Shown here: positions 17,858-25,523 of the stretch, in pieces | Numbering within the stretch: the stretch's first letter is position 1 | Layout of the letters: each line of letters starts with the position of its first letter | Source of the DNA: Rothia sp035916755 | Lineage (GTDB): Bacteria > Actinomycetota > Actinomycetes > Actinomycetales > Micrococcaceae | Direction: 5' to 3' | Length of the DNA stretch: 64,000 nt | Assembly (NCBI RefSeq): GCF_035916755.1 | Contig: NZ_JAYWIX010000005.1 | Coordinates: 62,001 to 126,000 of the forward strand | Translations under genes and position numbers: made by a program | Notes under the pieces: model-generated | What the model was told of the DNA's origin: nothing | Seen by the model: the letters and a program-made list of their open reading frames with translations, nothing else | Databases searched by the model: none

Positions 17858-18313
17858 TTAGACGGCTGCTTCTTTGGTTGCTTCTTCGGCCGCTACCCAG
17901 GAGAGCATGGCGCATTTCACGCGAGCTACAAACTTGGATACGCCGGCGAAAGCGGCGGCATCGCCGAGGACTTCTTCGTCGGGCTCGATTTGGCCGCGGG
18001 AGCGGAGCATCTCGCGGAAGTCATCGACGAGCTGCTGGAATTCCTGGGTGCTCATGCCGGGGGCCATCTCTGAGAGTACAGAGGCTGCGGCCATAGAGAT
18101 GGAGCAGCCGTCGCCTTCCCAGGAGATGGAGTCGATGGTGTTCCCGTCGTCGTTGAGGATGACGCGCAGGTTGATTTCGTCGCCGCAAGTGGGGTTGTAC
18201 TGGTGGTTGGTTGCGGCGCGGGTTCCGTCTGCGGGGTCGATGAGCCCCTCGCCGGAGCGCTGTTTGGAGTGTTCCAGAATGATTTGCTGGTAGAGCTGTT
18301 CGAGGCCGCTCAT
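17858..18313 (-). CDS. sufU: SufU-type Fe-S assembly protein / sulfur acceptor
   Basis: SufU takes sulfur from SufS for iron-sulfur cluster assembly. The 151-residue protein has the three conserved cysteines that bind zinc in SufU: NPTCGDEINL, GDGCSISMAAASVL and RVKCAMLSW. The aspartate next to the first cysteine is present. It lies 45 bases after sufS and was probably transcribed with it. sufB, sufC and sufD are not in this window; in many actinobacteria sufS and sufU belong to that operon. Confidence 0.95.
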   Translation of the reverse strand: MSGLEQLYQQIILEHSKQRSGEGLIDPADGTRAATNHQYNPTCGDEINLRVILNDDGNTIDSISWEGDGCSISMAAASVLSEMAPGMSTQEFQQLVDDFREMLRSRGQIEPDEEVLGDAAAFAGVSKFVARVKCAMLSWVAAEEATKEAAV

Positions 18314-18358
18314 AGTCGGTGTCCTTCTTTCACGGTGGGTGGCTAGTTGCGCTTATCT

Positions 18359-19666
18359 TTAGTCGGTGTAGCCGAAGTAGCGGCGCACTTTAGCAAGTTC
18401 TTCGATGAAGCGTTCTACGTCGTCGGTAGTGTTGTAGATGTAGGCGCTGGCGCGGGTTGAGGCGGTGATGCCAAGAGCCCGGTGCAGGGGCTGGGCGCAG
18501 TGGTGGCCTACGCGCACGGCGATACCTTTTTCGTCGAGCAGCTGGCCAACGTCGTGGGGGTGCACACCATCGACGTGAACGGCGGTCAGGCCGGCGCGGG
18601 GCTGGCCTGCTGCCGGGCCGATGAGGCGGACGCCGGGGATTGAGCTGACTCCCTCTGCCAGGAGCTGCCCTAGCTTGGATTCCCAGGCATGAACCTGATC
18701 CATACCCAGGTGCTGCAGGTAGCGCACGGCTTCGGCCCAGGCGACGGCCTGGGAAACCCGCTGGGTGCCCGCCTCGAATTTGATGGGGGCGGGCATCCAT
18801 TCTGCTTCGGTCATGGTGACCTTGGTGATCATGGAGCCACCGGTGAGGAAGGGGGGCATGGCCTCGAGGAGTTCGTTGCGGCCGTAGAGGGCGCCGATGC
18901 CGGTGGGGGCCAGCATCTTGTGGGCTGAGAAAGCTGCGAAATCTACGCCAAGTTTTTTCACGTCGACGGGCATGTGGGGCACTGACTGGCAGGCGTCCAG
19001 CACAGTCAGAGCTCCGGCCTTCTTAGCCAGGGTAACCATGAAGTCCACGTCGGTGATAGAGCCCGCTACGTTTGAGACATGAGTGAAAGCAAGGATGCGG
19101 GTGCGGTCGGTGACGATTTTCTCGGCAGCTTCGTAGTCAATAAGCCCCTGATCGGTGACGGGGATGTAGCGCAGGGTTGCGCCGGTGCGGGCAGCCAGGA
19201 TTTGCCAGGGGATAACGTTGGCGTGGTGTTCCTGCTCGGTGGTGACGATTTCATCGCCTTCCCCCAGCGCAAAGCAGGCGGCGGCGTCCCCACCGATTCC
19301 AGCGGACGCATTACCGAAGGAGTAGGTGAGCAGGTTGAGGGCTTCGGTGGCGTTGGAGGTCCAGACCAGCTCGTTCTCGGCGGCGCCAACGAAGGAGGCG
19401 ACGGTGCGGCGGGCTTCCTCAAAGGCATCAGTAGCATCAACGGCAAGGGTATGGGCACCGCGGTGGACGGCCGAGTTCGCGCCGAGGTAGTAGTTACGTT
19501 CGGCGTCGAGGACCTGTAGGGGGTTTTGGCTGGTGGCTCCGGTGTCGAGGTAGGCCAGAGGGTGGCCGTTGACCTCACGGCTGAGGATGGGGTAGTCCTT
19601 GCGTAGCTCGGTGACGAGTTCGTTGGTGAGCTCTGCTCCGGCGGGAGTGCGGTAGCTGCTGGCCAC
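18359..19666 (-). CDS. sufS: SufS cysteine desulfurase
   Basis: SufS is a PLP enzyme that removes sulfur from cysteine as an enzyme-bound persulfide and passes it to SufU. The PLP lysine is in AFSAHKMLAPTGIG, the substrate histidine in TEQEHHANVIPW, and the active cysteine in VRVGHHCAQPLHR. The frame opens at an ATG at 19699, but GGAAAGG is eight bases before the GTG at 19666, where family-like sequence begins (ASSYRTPAG). That gives about 435 residues, a little longer than typical SufS of about 410. The operon order is sufS then sufU. Confidence 0.95.
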   Translation of the reverse strand: MASSYRTPAGAELTNELVTELRKDYPILSREVNGHPLAYLDTGATSQNPLQVLDAERNYYLGANSAVHRGAHTLAVDATDAFEEARRTVASFVGAAENELVWTSNATEALNLLTYSFGNASAGIGGDAAACFALGEGDEIVTTEQEHHANVIPWQILAARTGATLRYIPVTDQGLIDYEAAEKIVTDRTRILAFTHVSNVAGSITDVDFMVTLAKKAGALTVLDACQSVPHMPVDVKKLGVDFAAFSAHKMLAPTGIGALYGRNELLEAMPPFLTGGSMITKVTMTEAEWMPAPIKFEAGTQRVSQAVAWAEAVRYLQHLGMDQVHAWESKLGQLLAEGVSSIPGVRLIGPAAGQPRAGLTAVHVDGVHPHDVGQLLDEKGIAVRVGHHCAQPLHRALGITASTRASAYIYNTTDDVERFIEELAKVRRYFGYTD

Positions 19667-19855
19667 TGTCTTTGCCTTTCCGTTGGGTACGCCTGGCATA
19701 ACGGCATGTTTTTCCAGCCTATTCCTTGGAGGACGGATTTGGTAGTTGGCAAGACCCTAAGAGACTTAATCACAGAATTCTCCACAGGCTCGTACCCTCT
19801 ACCAGCTTTACTTCACCTATCCTGATGAGTAGTTCTCCCCGATAGACGACATGAC

Positions 19856-20908
19856 TCAGCTATAATCCTCCTTCCTCCCACCAATCATACCCTTAAGGTT
19901 CATAGCTGGCTTCTCCACGAAGTTCCAAGAAAGATAAGCTAAAACCATTGATAGGGCAAGAGTTATAATCGTATTAGTAAGTATCCCATAGGAGCTGGAG
20001 CCACTTGCCACAAGAAGCTGCTGCACTGGGAAAGCATAAATATAGACACCATAAGATAAGTCATTTTTATATCCCCAGTATATCTTGAGAACACCCGCTA
20101 AAGCCAAAACCGAATATGCAAATAAAATCTGCAAAGAATTCATCATGTAAACATTATTTAACATATGAAGAACAACTGTAGCTATAGTTGCCCCAACAGC
20201 TAGAGACGGAATTACCTTGATATATTCACCCCAGACATACAATAAAGCACCAGCAAGAAACATAGGTGCAAGCCTTGCAAAAACCCAATACATATTCGTA
20301 GTTGCATCTACATAAGATAAAACTGGATACATGAGCAAACTGAGAATAAAAGCGCCCGTGACAACTGCTTTCTGATACTTTTTAACAATGGGGATATAGG
20401 CAATGGGAACTAGGCATAAGTAGGCTATAAATTCGTACCACAAGGTCCAGGTTGACCCATTCCAGGCATCGTAGTGCATACCATCCAAGGTTCCAGGTAT
20501 AGAGAACTGAATTTTGTAAAGATCAAAATTATTGCTTAGGTACCTAATGCTTTCAGTTGTATTCCAGGCAAATTGAGAGGCTCCAAGAAGATAAGACAGG
20601 GGAACTGCAACTAACACGATGAACAGCAAAGATACCCAGTATCCTGGAAAAATTCTTAGGAAACGCCGCCATAAGTAGGAAAGCAGACCAATCCGTTGGG
20701 CACTAGCAAGGATGAGAAACCCCGAAATGCAGAAGAACAGATTCACAGCCATACCTGCGACGAACTCCATCCCAGAGTTCCTGTCTTCGACAAGCGGGTA
20801 GGCATGACCCCAAATAACGAGGGAGGCAAGAAGGAATCGAATAAAATTGAGAGAATTTCGTGATTGAAGGATAGCTTGTCTAAGGTTATGAGTAGCTTGG
20901 ATATGCAT
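19856..20908 (-). CDS. Acyltransferase family 3 membrane protein (OafA-like)
   Basis: This 350-residue protein has about ten hydrophobic helices. The N-terminal sequence NSLNFIRFLLASLVIWGHAYPLVED carries the arginine and histidine typical of membrane O-acyltransferases that decorate surface glycans. An AAGGAG ribosome site fits the ATG at 20908 better than the one 7 codons upstream. The coding sequence is clearly more AT-rich than the housekeeping genes. It is the only gene between sufS and an IS relic, and it appears to be acquired. The probable role is O-acetylation or another acylation of the polysaccharide; the acceptor is unknown. Confidence 0.88.
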   Translation of the reverse strand: MHIQATHNLRQAILQSRNSLNFIRFLLASLVIWGHAYPLVEDRNSGMEFVAGMAVNLFFCISGFLILASAQRIGLLSYLWRRFLRIFPGYWVSLLFIVLVAVPLSYLLGASQFAWNTTESIRYLSNNFDLYKIQFSIPGTLDGMHYDAWNGSTWTLWYEFIAYLCLVPIAYIPIVKKYQKAVVTGAFILSLLMYPVLSYVDATTNMYWVFARLAPMFLAGALLYVWGEYIKVIPSLAVGATIATVVLHMLNNVYMMNSLQILFAYSVLALAGVLKIYWGYKNDLSYGVYIYAFPVQQLLVASGSSSYGILTNTIITLALSMVLAYLSWNFVEKPAMNLKGMIGGRKEDYS

Positions 20909-20929
20909 TGTTATCTCCTTATGCTGCAT

Positions 20930-21388
20930 GGTAATGTTACTAGGCTACTAGTAATCCACCTTTAATGATTATTCCTGAGGGCTATTCATAAGGTGCAAAA
21001 AACCTACTAGACAACACACCACCAAAAGGCAACCTTGAAGATAAATCATCACATATATTCTCAAGCCCCACATACGAGAGTATTGCCCAGCCAGCAATTC
21101 GCCACAGTACTCACAACCCTGCAAACTCAGACTAACCCAAGCCCTCAAAGCCATCCTACTCTTCTGCCGACAAAACCTCACCCAAGAACCGCTATCAAGC
21201 CTCCCAGCCCGCCTTCCCATAAACCCACCATCAACAATCACTAAAAAAGCCTTGCACAGGATTATATAGCTAGTGGTCAACCCACAAGATAAAGACACTG
21301 AAAGTAGCTGGCTCCTTGGTGGTTGATGCCCCCCCCCTTGTTCCCACATGGAACTGGCGATCACTAGCTAAAATAAAGACTCTGACAA
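20930..21388. other. Gene-free, compositionally odd region upstream of the acyltransferase
   Basis: Nearly 460 bases hold no gene I can support. One strand is strongly C/A rich between 21050 and 21240. A TATATA stretch near 21262 and a run of nine C (21329-21337) are also present. The one long frame here, on the minus strand at 20969-21364, has no recognisable motif, a poor start and unusual residue use. The region borders the transposase relic and is probably insertion debris. Confidence 0.5.
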
Positions 21389-21389
21389 G

Positions 21390-21585
21390 TACAAACGGAG
21401 TAGCTTCAAGCACCAGGTTATCTGCACCATTGATGGCCAGCTCCTAGCTATTACAGACCATCTGCCGGAGCTAGGTATGATGCCTATGCTTTAGGACTAA
21501 TGGACTGGGAGGTATCTAGATGAGATGACCCTAGCGAATAAGGGCTATGTGAATCTGGGGTCAGGGTCAAACCCTACCTTAATCT
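21390..21585 (+). mobile_element. Decayed IS5-type DDE transposase fragment
   Basis: Conceptual translation starting at 21390 gives YKRSSFKHQVICTIDGQLLAITDHLP. After a frameshift it continues GARYDAYALGLMDW, and after a second shift and stops it gives DEMTLANKGYVNLGSGSNPT. This order matches the catalytic core of IS5-like (IS1647/IS112-type) transposases: K-x-QV-x-CTIDGxL..ISDPLPGxRHDAYAL..G...LADKGYxGLG..TP. The N-terminal third and the last part with the catalytic glutamate are missing, so the copy is dead. Its neighbours on both sides are AT-rich glycan genes. Confidence 0.75.
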
Positions 21586-22484
21586 TGCCTTTTGTTTCCA
21601 GTCAGTTGGTAAAAATTTTTAAGGTCCTCATTCCACTCACGCTTAAATTCGTACCGCTCTCTTTCAAATGCGGGCCCTTCAGGGTAGCTCAAGGGATCAA
21701 AGTGCCAGGGCTTATCTGGTCCGGTAAAGTGAACGATGGCTACCTCATCTTTGAGGTAATGACCGCTGATTACATGATTAGTTTGAAGGTTGAACCTTGA
21801 ATCAAGGTAGTCTATACGGCCCTCAAAATAAACATTGATAGCATCCTGATCCCCCATCCGCAAAGAGCCTTTTGATTCTAGTTCAGAGACAAGCTCCAGC
21901 AAGCCCTGGAGCAGGTTATCGGGCATATTATCTCGGTTTATCAGCAGAATCCCGCTATTGATATAGCGATTTTCTCGGCTCATGCCAATTCGGCGGGTAT
22001 GTTTAGTTCGAAAAATGTTGAGACGCTTGCGCCACAAGAATTCTGGGAACAGCGGGGGCCTCTCAATATCTAGGTTTTCGGCGAAGGGATCTGCCACCCC
22101 AGCGATGGTAGCTACTTCTTTATCCCAGAGCTCCTTGAGGGATCCCCGTACATGGATATCAACGTCCATGTAGAGTATTTTTTTCACCTTGCTTGGAAGA
22201 AGATTGAGGGCAAATCTGAAATATGCCTCCTGGGTGATATGGGCAGTAAGACCTGTGCCTGTTGGGAGATTCTCAAAGATACCGCTGGGCACCTGAATGG
22301 GGTGGTAATCAAATCTAGTATAGATTTTCTTAAGACTTTCCAGGCCAGACCAGCGCTGTTCTGGAATGTCTCGATGGAAGATATAGAAGTTAATGGAGGA
22401 ATCAGGGTTGTGCCTGAGTATCTGAAAAACATTAACCTCAAGATACTTCACGTAGTTCTCATCAACAGAAAATAGAATGTTCAT
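21579..22484 (-). CDS. Glycosyltransferase family 8
   Basis: The 301-residue protein has the GT8 outline. It starts MNILFSVDENYVKYLEVNVFQI, and the metal-binding DxD lies in KKILYMDVDIHVRGSLKELW. It continues with INSGILLINRDNM and ends with a VHFTGPDKPWHF segment that closes the active site. GT8 enzymes are retaining and often add glucose or galactose to LPS, teichoic-type polymers or proteins. It is less GC-rich than the neighbours and starts beyond pth, whose stop is 31 bases upstream. It is likely a late insertion next to the IS relic. Confidence 0.92.
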   Translation of the reverse strand: MNILFSVDENYVKYLEVNVFQILRHNPDSSINFYIFHRDIPEQRWSGLESLKKIYTRFDYHPIQVPSGIFENLPTGTGLTAHITQEAYFRFALNLLPSKVKKILYMDVDIHVRGSLKELWDKEVATIAGVADPFAENLDIERPPLFPEFLWRKRLNIFRTKHTRRIGMSRENRYINSGILLINRDNMPDNLLQGLLELVSELESKGSLRMGDQDAINVYFEGRIDYLDSRFNLQTNHVISGHYLKDEVAIVHFTGPDKPWHFDPLSYPEGPAFERERYEFKREWNEDLKNFYQLTGNKRQD

Positions 22485-22514
22485 TAAAATATTGTTTCTA
22501 CTCGGCTCATCTGT

Positions 22515-23105
22515 TTAGGTCGCAGGTGCTGCGTGGTAGCGTTGCTGGGCTACCAGCAGTCCTTCTTCAATTAACATTTCTGTAGCGTCCGCTGCGTTAG
22601 AGATGAGGAAGGGCAGCTCTTTCTTCTCTACGGTTGTGAAAGGCTTGAGCACAAAATCAGCTGTCTGCATCTGCCCGGGAGGGCGGCCGATACCGGTGCG
22701 AACCCGGTAGTAGTTCTTAGTCCCCAGAGCCTTGCTAATATCGCGCAAACCGTTATGGCCGCCCTCTCCCCCACCGATTTTTAGTTTGATTGAGTCGAAG
22801 GGGATATCGAGTTCATCGTGCACAACGATGATTTTTTCAGGGGCGATACCGTAGAACTGGGCCAGGGCAGCGACGGGCCCGCCCGATACGTTCATGTAGG
22901 TCAGGGGCTTTACCAACACAACCTTTGCGCCCCCCACACCCAGACGTCCTTCTAGAACCTGGGCACGGGCCTTGCTGTGCTTTTTAAAGTTACCGCCCAC
23001 AACTACTGCCAGTTCATCGAGCACCATCTGCCCAATATTGTGACGGGTTGCTGCGTACTCGGGGCCGGGGTTACCCAAACCTACAATCAGCCATGCATCT
23101 GACAT
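22515..23105 (-). CDS. pth: Peptidyl-tRNA hydrolase
   Basis: Pth releases peptides from peptidyl-tRNA dropped by ribosomes. The core GLGNPGPEYAATRHNIG contains the catalytic histidine, and NVSGGPVAALAQFY and VHDELDIPFDSIKLKIGGGEGGHNGLRDI carry the remaining active-site residues, including the aspartate. The frame runs upstream to 23144, but the family-like start is the ATG at 23105 (MSDAWLIVGLG), giving 196 residues. It follows rplY on the minus strand, with a strong terminator hairpin in between. Confidence 0.97.
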   Translation of the reverse strand: MSDAWLIVGLGNPGPEYAATRHNIGQMVLDELAVVVGGNFKKHSKARAQVLEGRLGVGGAKVVLVKPLTYMNVSGGPVAALAQFYGIAPEKIIVVHDELDIPFDSIKLKIGGGEGGHNGLRDISKALGTKNYYRVRTGIGRPPGQMQTADFVLKPFTTVEKKELPFLISNAADATEMLIEEGLLVAQQRYHAAPAT

Positions 23106-23165
23106 ATGTTCGCCCTTCCTACGGCGTAAGAATGCAGTAAGCATACAAAGAGTCTATCGAGTGAA

Positions 23166-23203
23166 AAAGGCCCGCACCGTCGTTGACTACGGTACGGGCC
23201 TTA
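23166..23203 (-). terminator. Terminator between rplY and pth
   Basis: On the minus strand AAGGCCCGTACCG pairs with CGGTGCGGGCCTT (one mismatch-type pair), followed by TTTCAC. It should end or reduce rplY transcription before pth. Confidence 0.8.
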
Positions 23204-23228
23204 CAAAGAGGTGAGGTAGCTATAGAGC

Positions 23229-23852
23229 TTACTTAGCTTCGTCTACCTGAGCGTCAGCTTCTGCACCCTCGGGAGCGTTTTCGCCTTCTTCGCCGACCTC
23301 GGGTACGTCGAGTTCCTCGGGCTCGGAGATGTTAACAACCAGCAGTTCTGCATCTGCTACGAGGGTAACGCCGGCGGGCAGTTCAACGTCAGAAGCGTGA
23401 ACGTGTGCGCCTGCTTCGCGGCCTTCGATGTTCACGACGAGAGCTTCGGGGGACTTGAGGGCGTCTGCCTCTACGAGCAGGACGGTCTCTTCCTGGTTGG
23501 CTACGGCGCCCACTGCGGGCTCACCTTCGACCTGTACGGGGATTTCGATTTCTACTCGTTCGCCGCGCTTAACGGTGAGCAGGTCGATGTGCTGCAGTTC
23601 GGGGCGGATGGGGTGGCGCTGGATGTCCTTGATCATGGCCAGGTGTGAGTCACCTTCGATGTCGAGGTCGAGGATTGCGTTGGGGACGCGGGCTGCCAGG
23701 GTTGTTGCGTGACCGGGCAGTACGACGTGCTTGGGCTCTTCGCCGTGGCCGTAGATGACGGCGGGGATGTCGCCTGCCATGCGGATGCGACGGGCGTAGC
23801 CCTTACCGAAGTCGGTGCGGAGGGTTGCTGAAATCTTGATGGTGTCTGACAT
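23229..23852 (-). CDS. rplY: 50S ribosomal protein L25 (long, CTC-type)
   Basis: L25 binds 5S rRNA. This 207-residue form has the N-terminal 5S-binding domain (KGYARRIRMAGDIPAVIYG) and the C-terminal TL5/CTC beta domain (VQVEGEPAVGAVANQEETVL). It then ends in an acidic tail of about 30 residues. AAAGGA lies about 9 bases before the ATG. Adjacent to pth, as in most actinobacteria. Confidence 0.97.
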   Translation of the reverse strand: MSDTIKISATLRTDFGKGYARRIRMAGDIPAVIYGHGEEPKHVVLPGHATTLAARVPNAILDLDIEGDSHLAMIKDIQRHPIRPELQHIDLLTVKRGERVEIEIPVQVEGEPAVGAVANQEETVLLVEADALKSPEALVVNIEGREAGAHVHASDVELPAGVTLVADAELLVVNISEPEELDVPEVGEEGENAPEGAEADAQVDEAK

Positions 23853-24079
23853 GGTCAGCCATCCTTTCTGTGGTTAGTTGTCGATGCGCCAAGTGGTGTA
23901 GTGAACTGGCGCCAGAAATCGCTTTCTAACCAGCCACCGTCAGTTCCGGACCTACCGGGGTTTCCCACCGGCATTCCACTGCCTTGGCTTGCTACCCGCC
24001 AAGTGGGCAACTGTTTAAGTATGCCCGATACGCGGGGGCTTAAGCAAGGAACGTAAGAACAATGCATGCTCTCTCACAC
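23853..24079 (-). promoter_or_regulatory. Upstream region of rplY
   Basis: About 200 bases of leader lie on the minus strand before rplY. It contains a CTTGGC...GCCAAG hairpin at about 23981-24001 and an AT-rich stretch near 24015-24025 that could serve as the -10 region. No tRNA and no protein gene are seen. Confidence 0.35.
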
Positions 24080-24256
24080 TCAACTATCGGCTACAGGTAT
24101 TTGGGTAGCCCATAAGAGAGCTGAGCATTTTCCCTTTGTAATCCTTTTATTCCATTGGATACCCCAGGAATTCCAATAAAGACCATGTACGCTATCGATC
24201 CAGATAATCCGCCCTAGGAGGCTGTTCCAGATTTTTATTGGAGAAAATTTTTTCAT
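24080..24256 (-). CDS. Possible small AT-rich ORF of 58 residues
   Basis: Three bases after the stop of the GT4 gene on the minus strand, an ATG opens a 58-codon frame (MKKFSPIKIWNSLLGRIIW...) ending at TGA. Its base composition is like the AT-rich GT4 above it. It resembles the end or start of a larger glycan gene but matches no family I know. It may be a real, translationally coupled small protein or the remains of an eroded gene. Confidence 0.3.
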   Translation of the reverse strand: MKKFSPIKIWNSLLGRIIWIDSVHGLYWNSWGIQWNKRITKGKCSALLWATQIPVADS

Positions 24257-24259
24257 GGC

Positions 24260-25426
24260 CTACTGCTTAAGGCTAGCCAGCAGATGATCCATGCGCCTTT
24301 TAACTACAGTAGGATAAAGATTTTCGCGCATAAACTCTAGAGCATTTTGAGATTTTTCGCTCAGCTCTTTAGGATGCTGACCAAGCTCAAGAATCTTTTT
24401 GACTATGGCCTCAGAATCCCCCTGAGGATAGGCCCATCCTAATCCTTTATCCACCAGGTGATTTAGAGTCTGGTTCTTGAAACCAATAATAGGAACCCCA
24501 GCACCTAGAGCCTCAAAGTATGTCATCGAAGGATCCCCCTGAACATGAGGCAGTAACATCAAATCCACATTCTGTCGTACAAATGGTTCCCACTCTTCTT
24601 TATAGGACATAAAACCCTTGTACTCAAGATTGGGTGCAGCACCCCGAAGAATTTTTTCCCGGTCTTCACCATCGCCAAGCAAATAAATCCGGATGGCAGG
24701 GTTAGATTCATAAAGCAACTGTGAAACTTCTGCTAAATATTCAGAGCCCTTAATTTTAATAATGCGCCCAGAAAATGCCACCCGAAGAGAAGAGTCTAGG
24801 TTCTTGTTTTCATCCTGATATTTTTCAGGAACCTCAGAGACCCTATGATCATAGAAAACCATAGAATTAGAGTTGAACTTTCTATAGCTCTCGTAAGCAG
24901 CATCACCATTTGCCTGAAAACCAGCAACCCTACGAAGATTAGCCTTGAGAGCCAAATCTTCCTTGTAAGAACCAATAATAATTTTCATCTTCGATATCAG
25001 AGAACCTTGAAAATCCGTAAGTACTAAATCAGTTTTAACACTTCTTGGGTTCTCAATGAGATAAAAGACCTTATCATTGAAACCTAGTACGGATGAAATC
25101 CCCCGATTGCACAAAGCATAAAATAAAGCCCCCTGGTTTTCAGCGTAAAATTCCTTCAGGTTTTTTTCACTAATTTTTCCAAGAATTTCATCAGGAATTT
25201 CCATTAAGTTTTTTACAACATGCTCTTCAGCAGGTATAATCCCTTGATAGGAAACCATTTGAACATCGGTATTAGAAGATTTATGAGAAATATAATCAAA
25301 GTAGGCTTTATACCCCAAGATAGACCGTTCAGCGAGATAGAGCCTACCATTCCACTTATATAAGCAACCTGGATCCACAAAAACTAGTTTATTATTTTTC
25401 TCATCAAGAGAGAGAGAAGAATTCAT
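24260..25426 (-). CDS. Glycosyltransferase family 4 (GT-B), AT-rich
   Basis: This 388-residue protein has a clear GT4 C-terminal half: LRVAFSGRIIKIKGSEYLAE, IRIYLLGDGEDREKI, MLLPHVQGDPSMTYFEALGAGVPIIGF (the E-x7-E region, quoted in part) and LGWAYPQGDSEAIVKKI. The N-terminal half is less typical but has the two-Rossmann layout. It is much more AT-rich than the housekeeping genes and is likely acquired. It lies alone between rplY and the rhamnose genes, on the minus strand, and probably adds a sugar to the surface glycan. Confidence 0.88.
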   Translation of the reverse strand: MNSSLSLDEKNNKLVFVDPGCLYKWNGRLYLAERSILGYKAYFDYISHKSSNTDVQMVSYQGIIPAEEHVVKNLMEIPDEILGKISEKNLKEFYAENQGALFYALCNRGISSVLGFNDKVFYLIENPRSVKTDLVLTDFQGSLISKMKIIIGSYKEDLALKANLRRVAGFQANGDAAYESYRKFNSNSMVFYDHRVSEVPEKYQDENKNLDSSLRVAFSGRIIKIKGSEYLAEVSQLLYESNPAIRIYLLGDGEDREKILRGAAPNLEYKGFMSYKEEWEPFVRQNVDLMLLPHVQGDPSMTYFEALGAGVPIIGFKNQTLNHLVDKGLGWAYPQGDSEAIVKKILELGQHPKELSEKSQNALEFMRENLYPTVVKRRMDHLLASLKQ

Positions 25427-25523
25427 AAATAAAACACCAATATATTAAAATTTTAGTTCAGCTTGAGCAGCTAATCATATGCATGATAGCTACTCAAGCC
25501 GAAAATATATTACCTTGAGGCAC

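Noticed and set aside
20969..21364. 131-codon minus-strand frame beside the IS relic
   Set aside because: No recognisable motif, start overlaps the C9 tract, and the sequence appears to be non-coding insertion debris.
23855..24067. 70-codon minus-strand frame upstream of rplY
   Set aside because: Lies in the leader of rplY, with no conserved motif; it is more likely untranslated.
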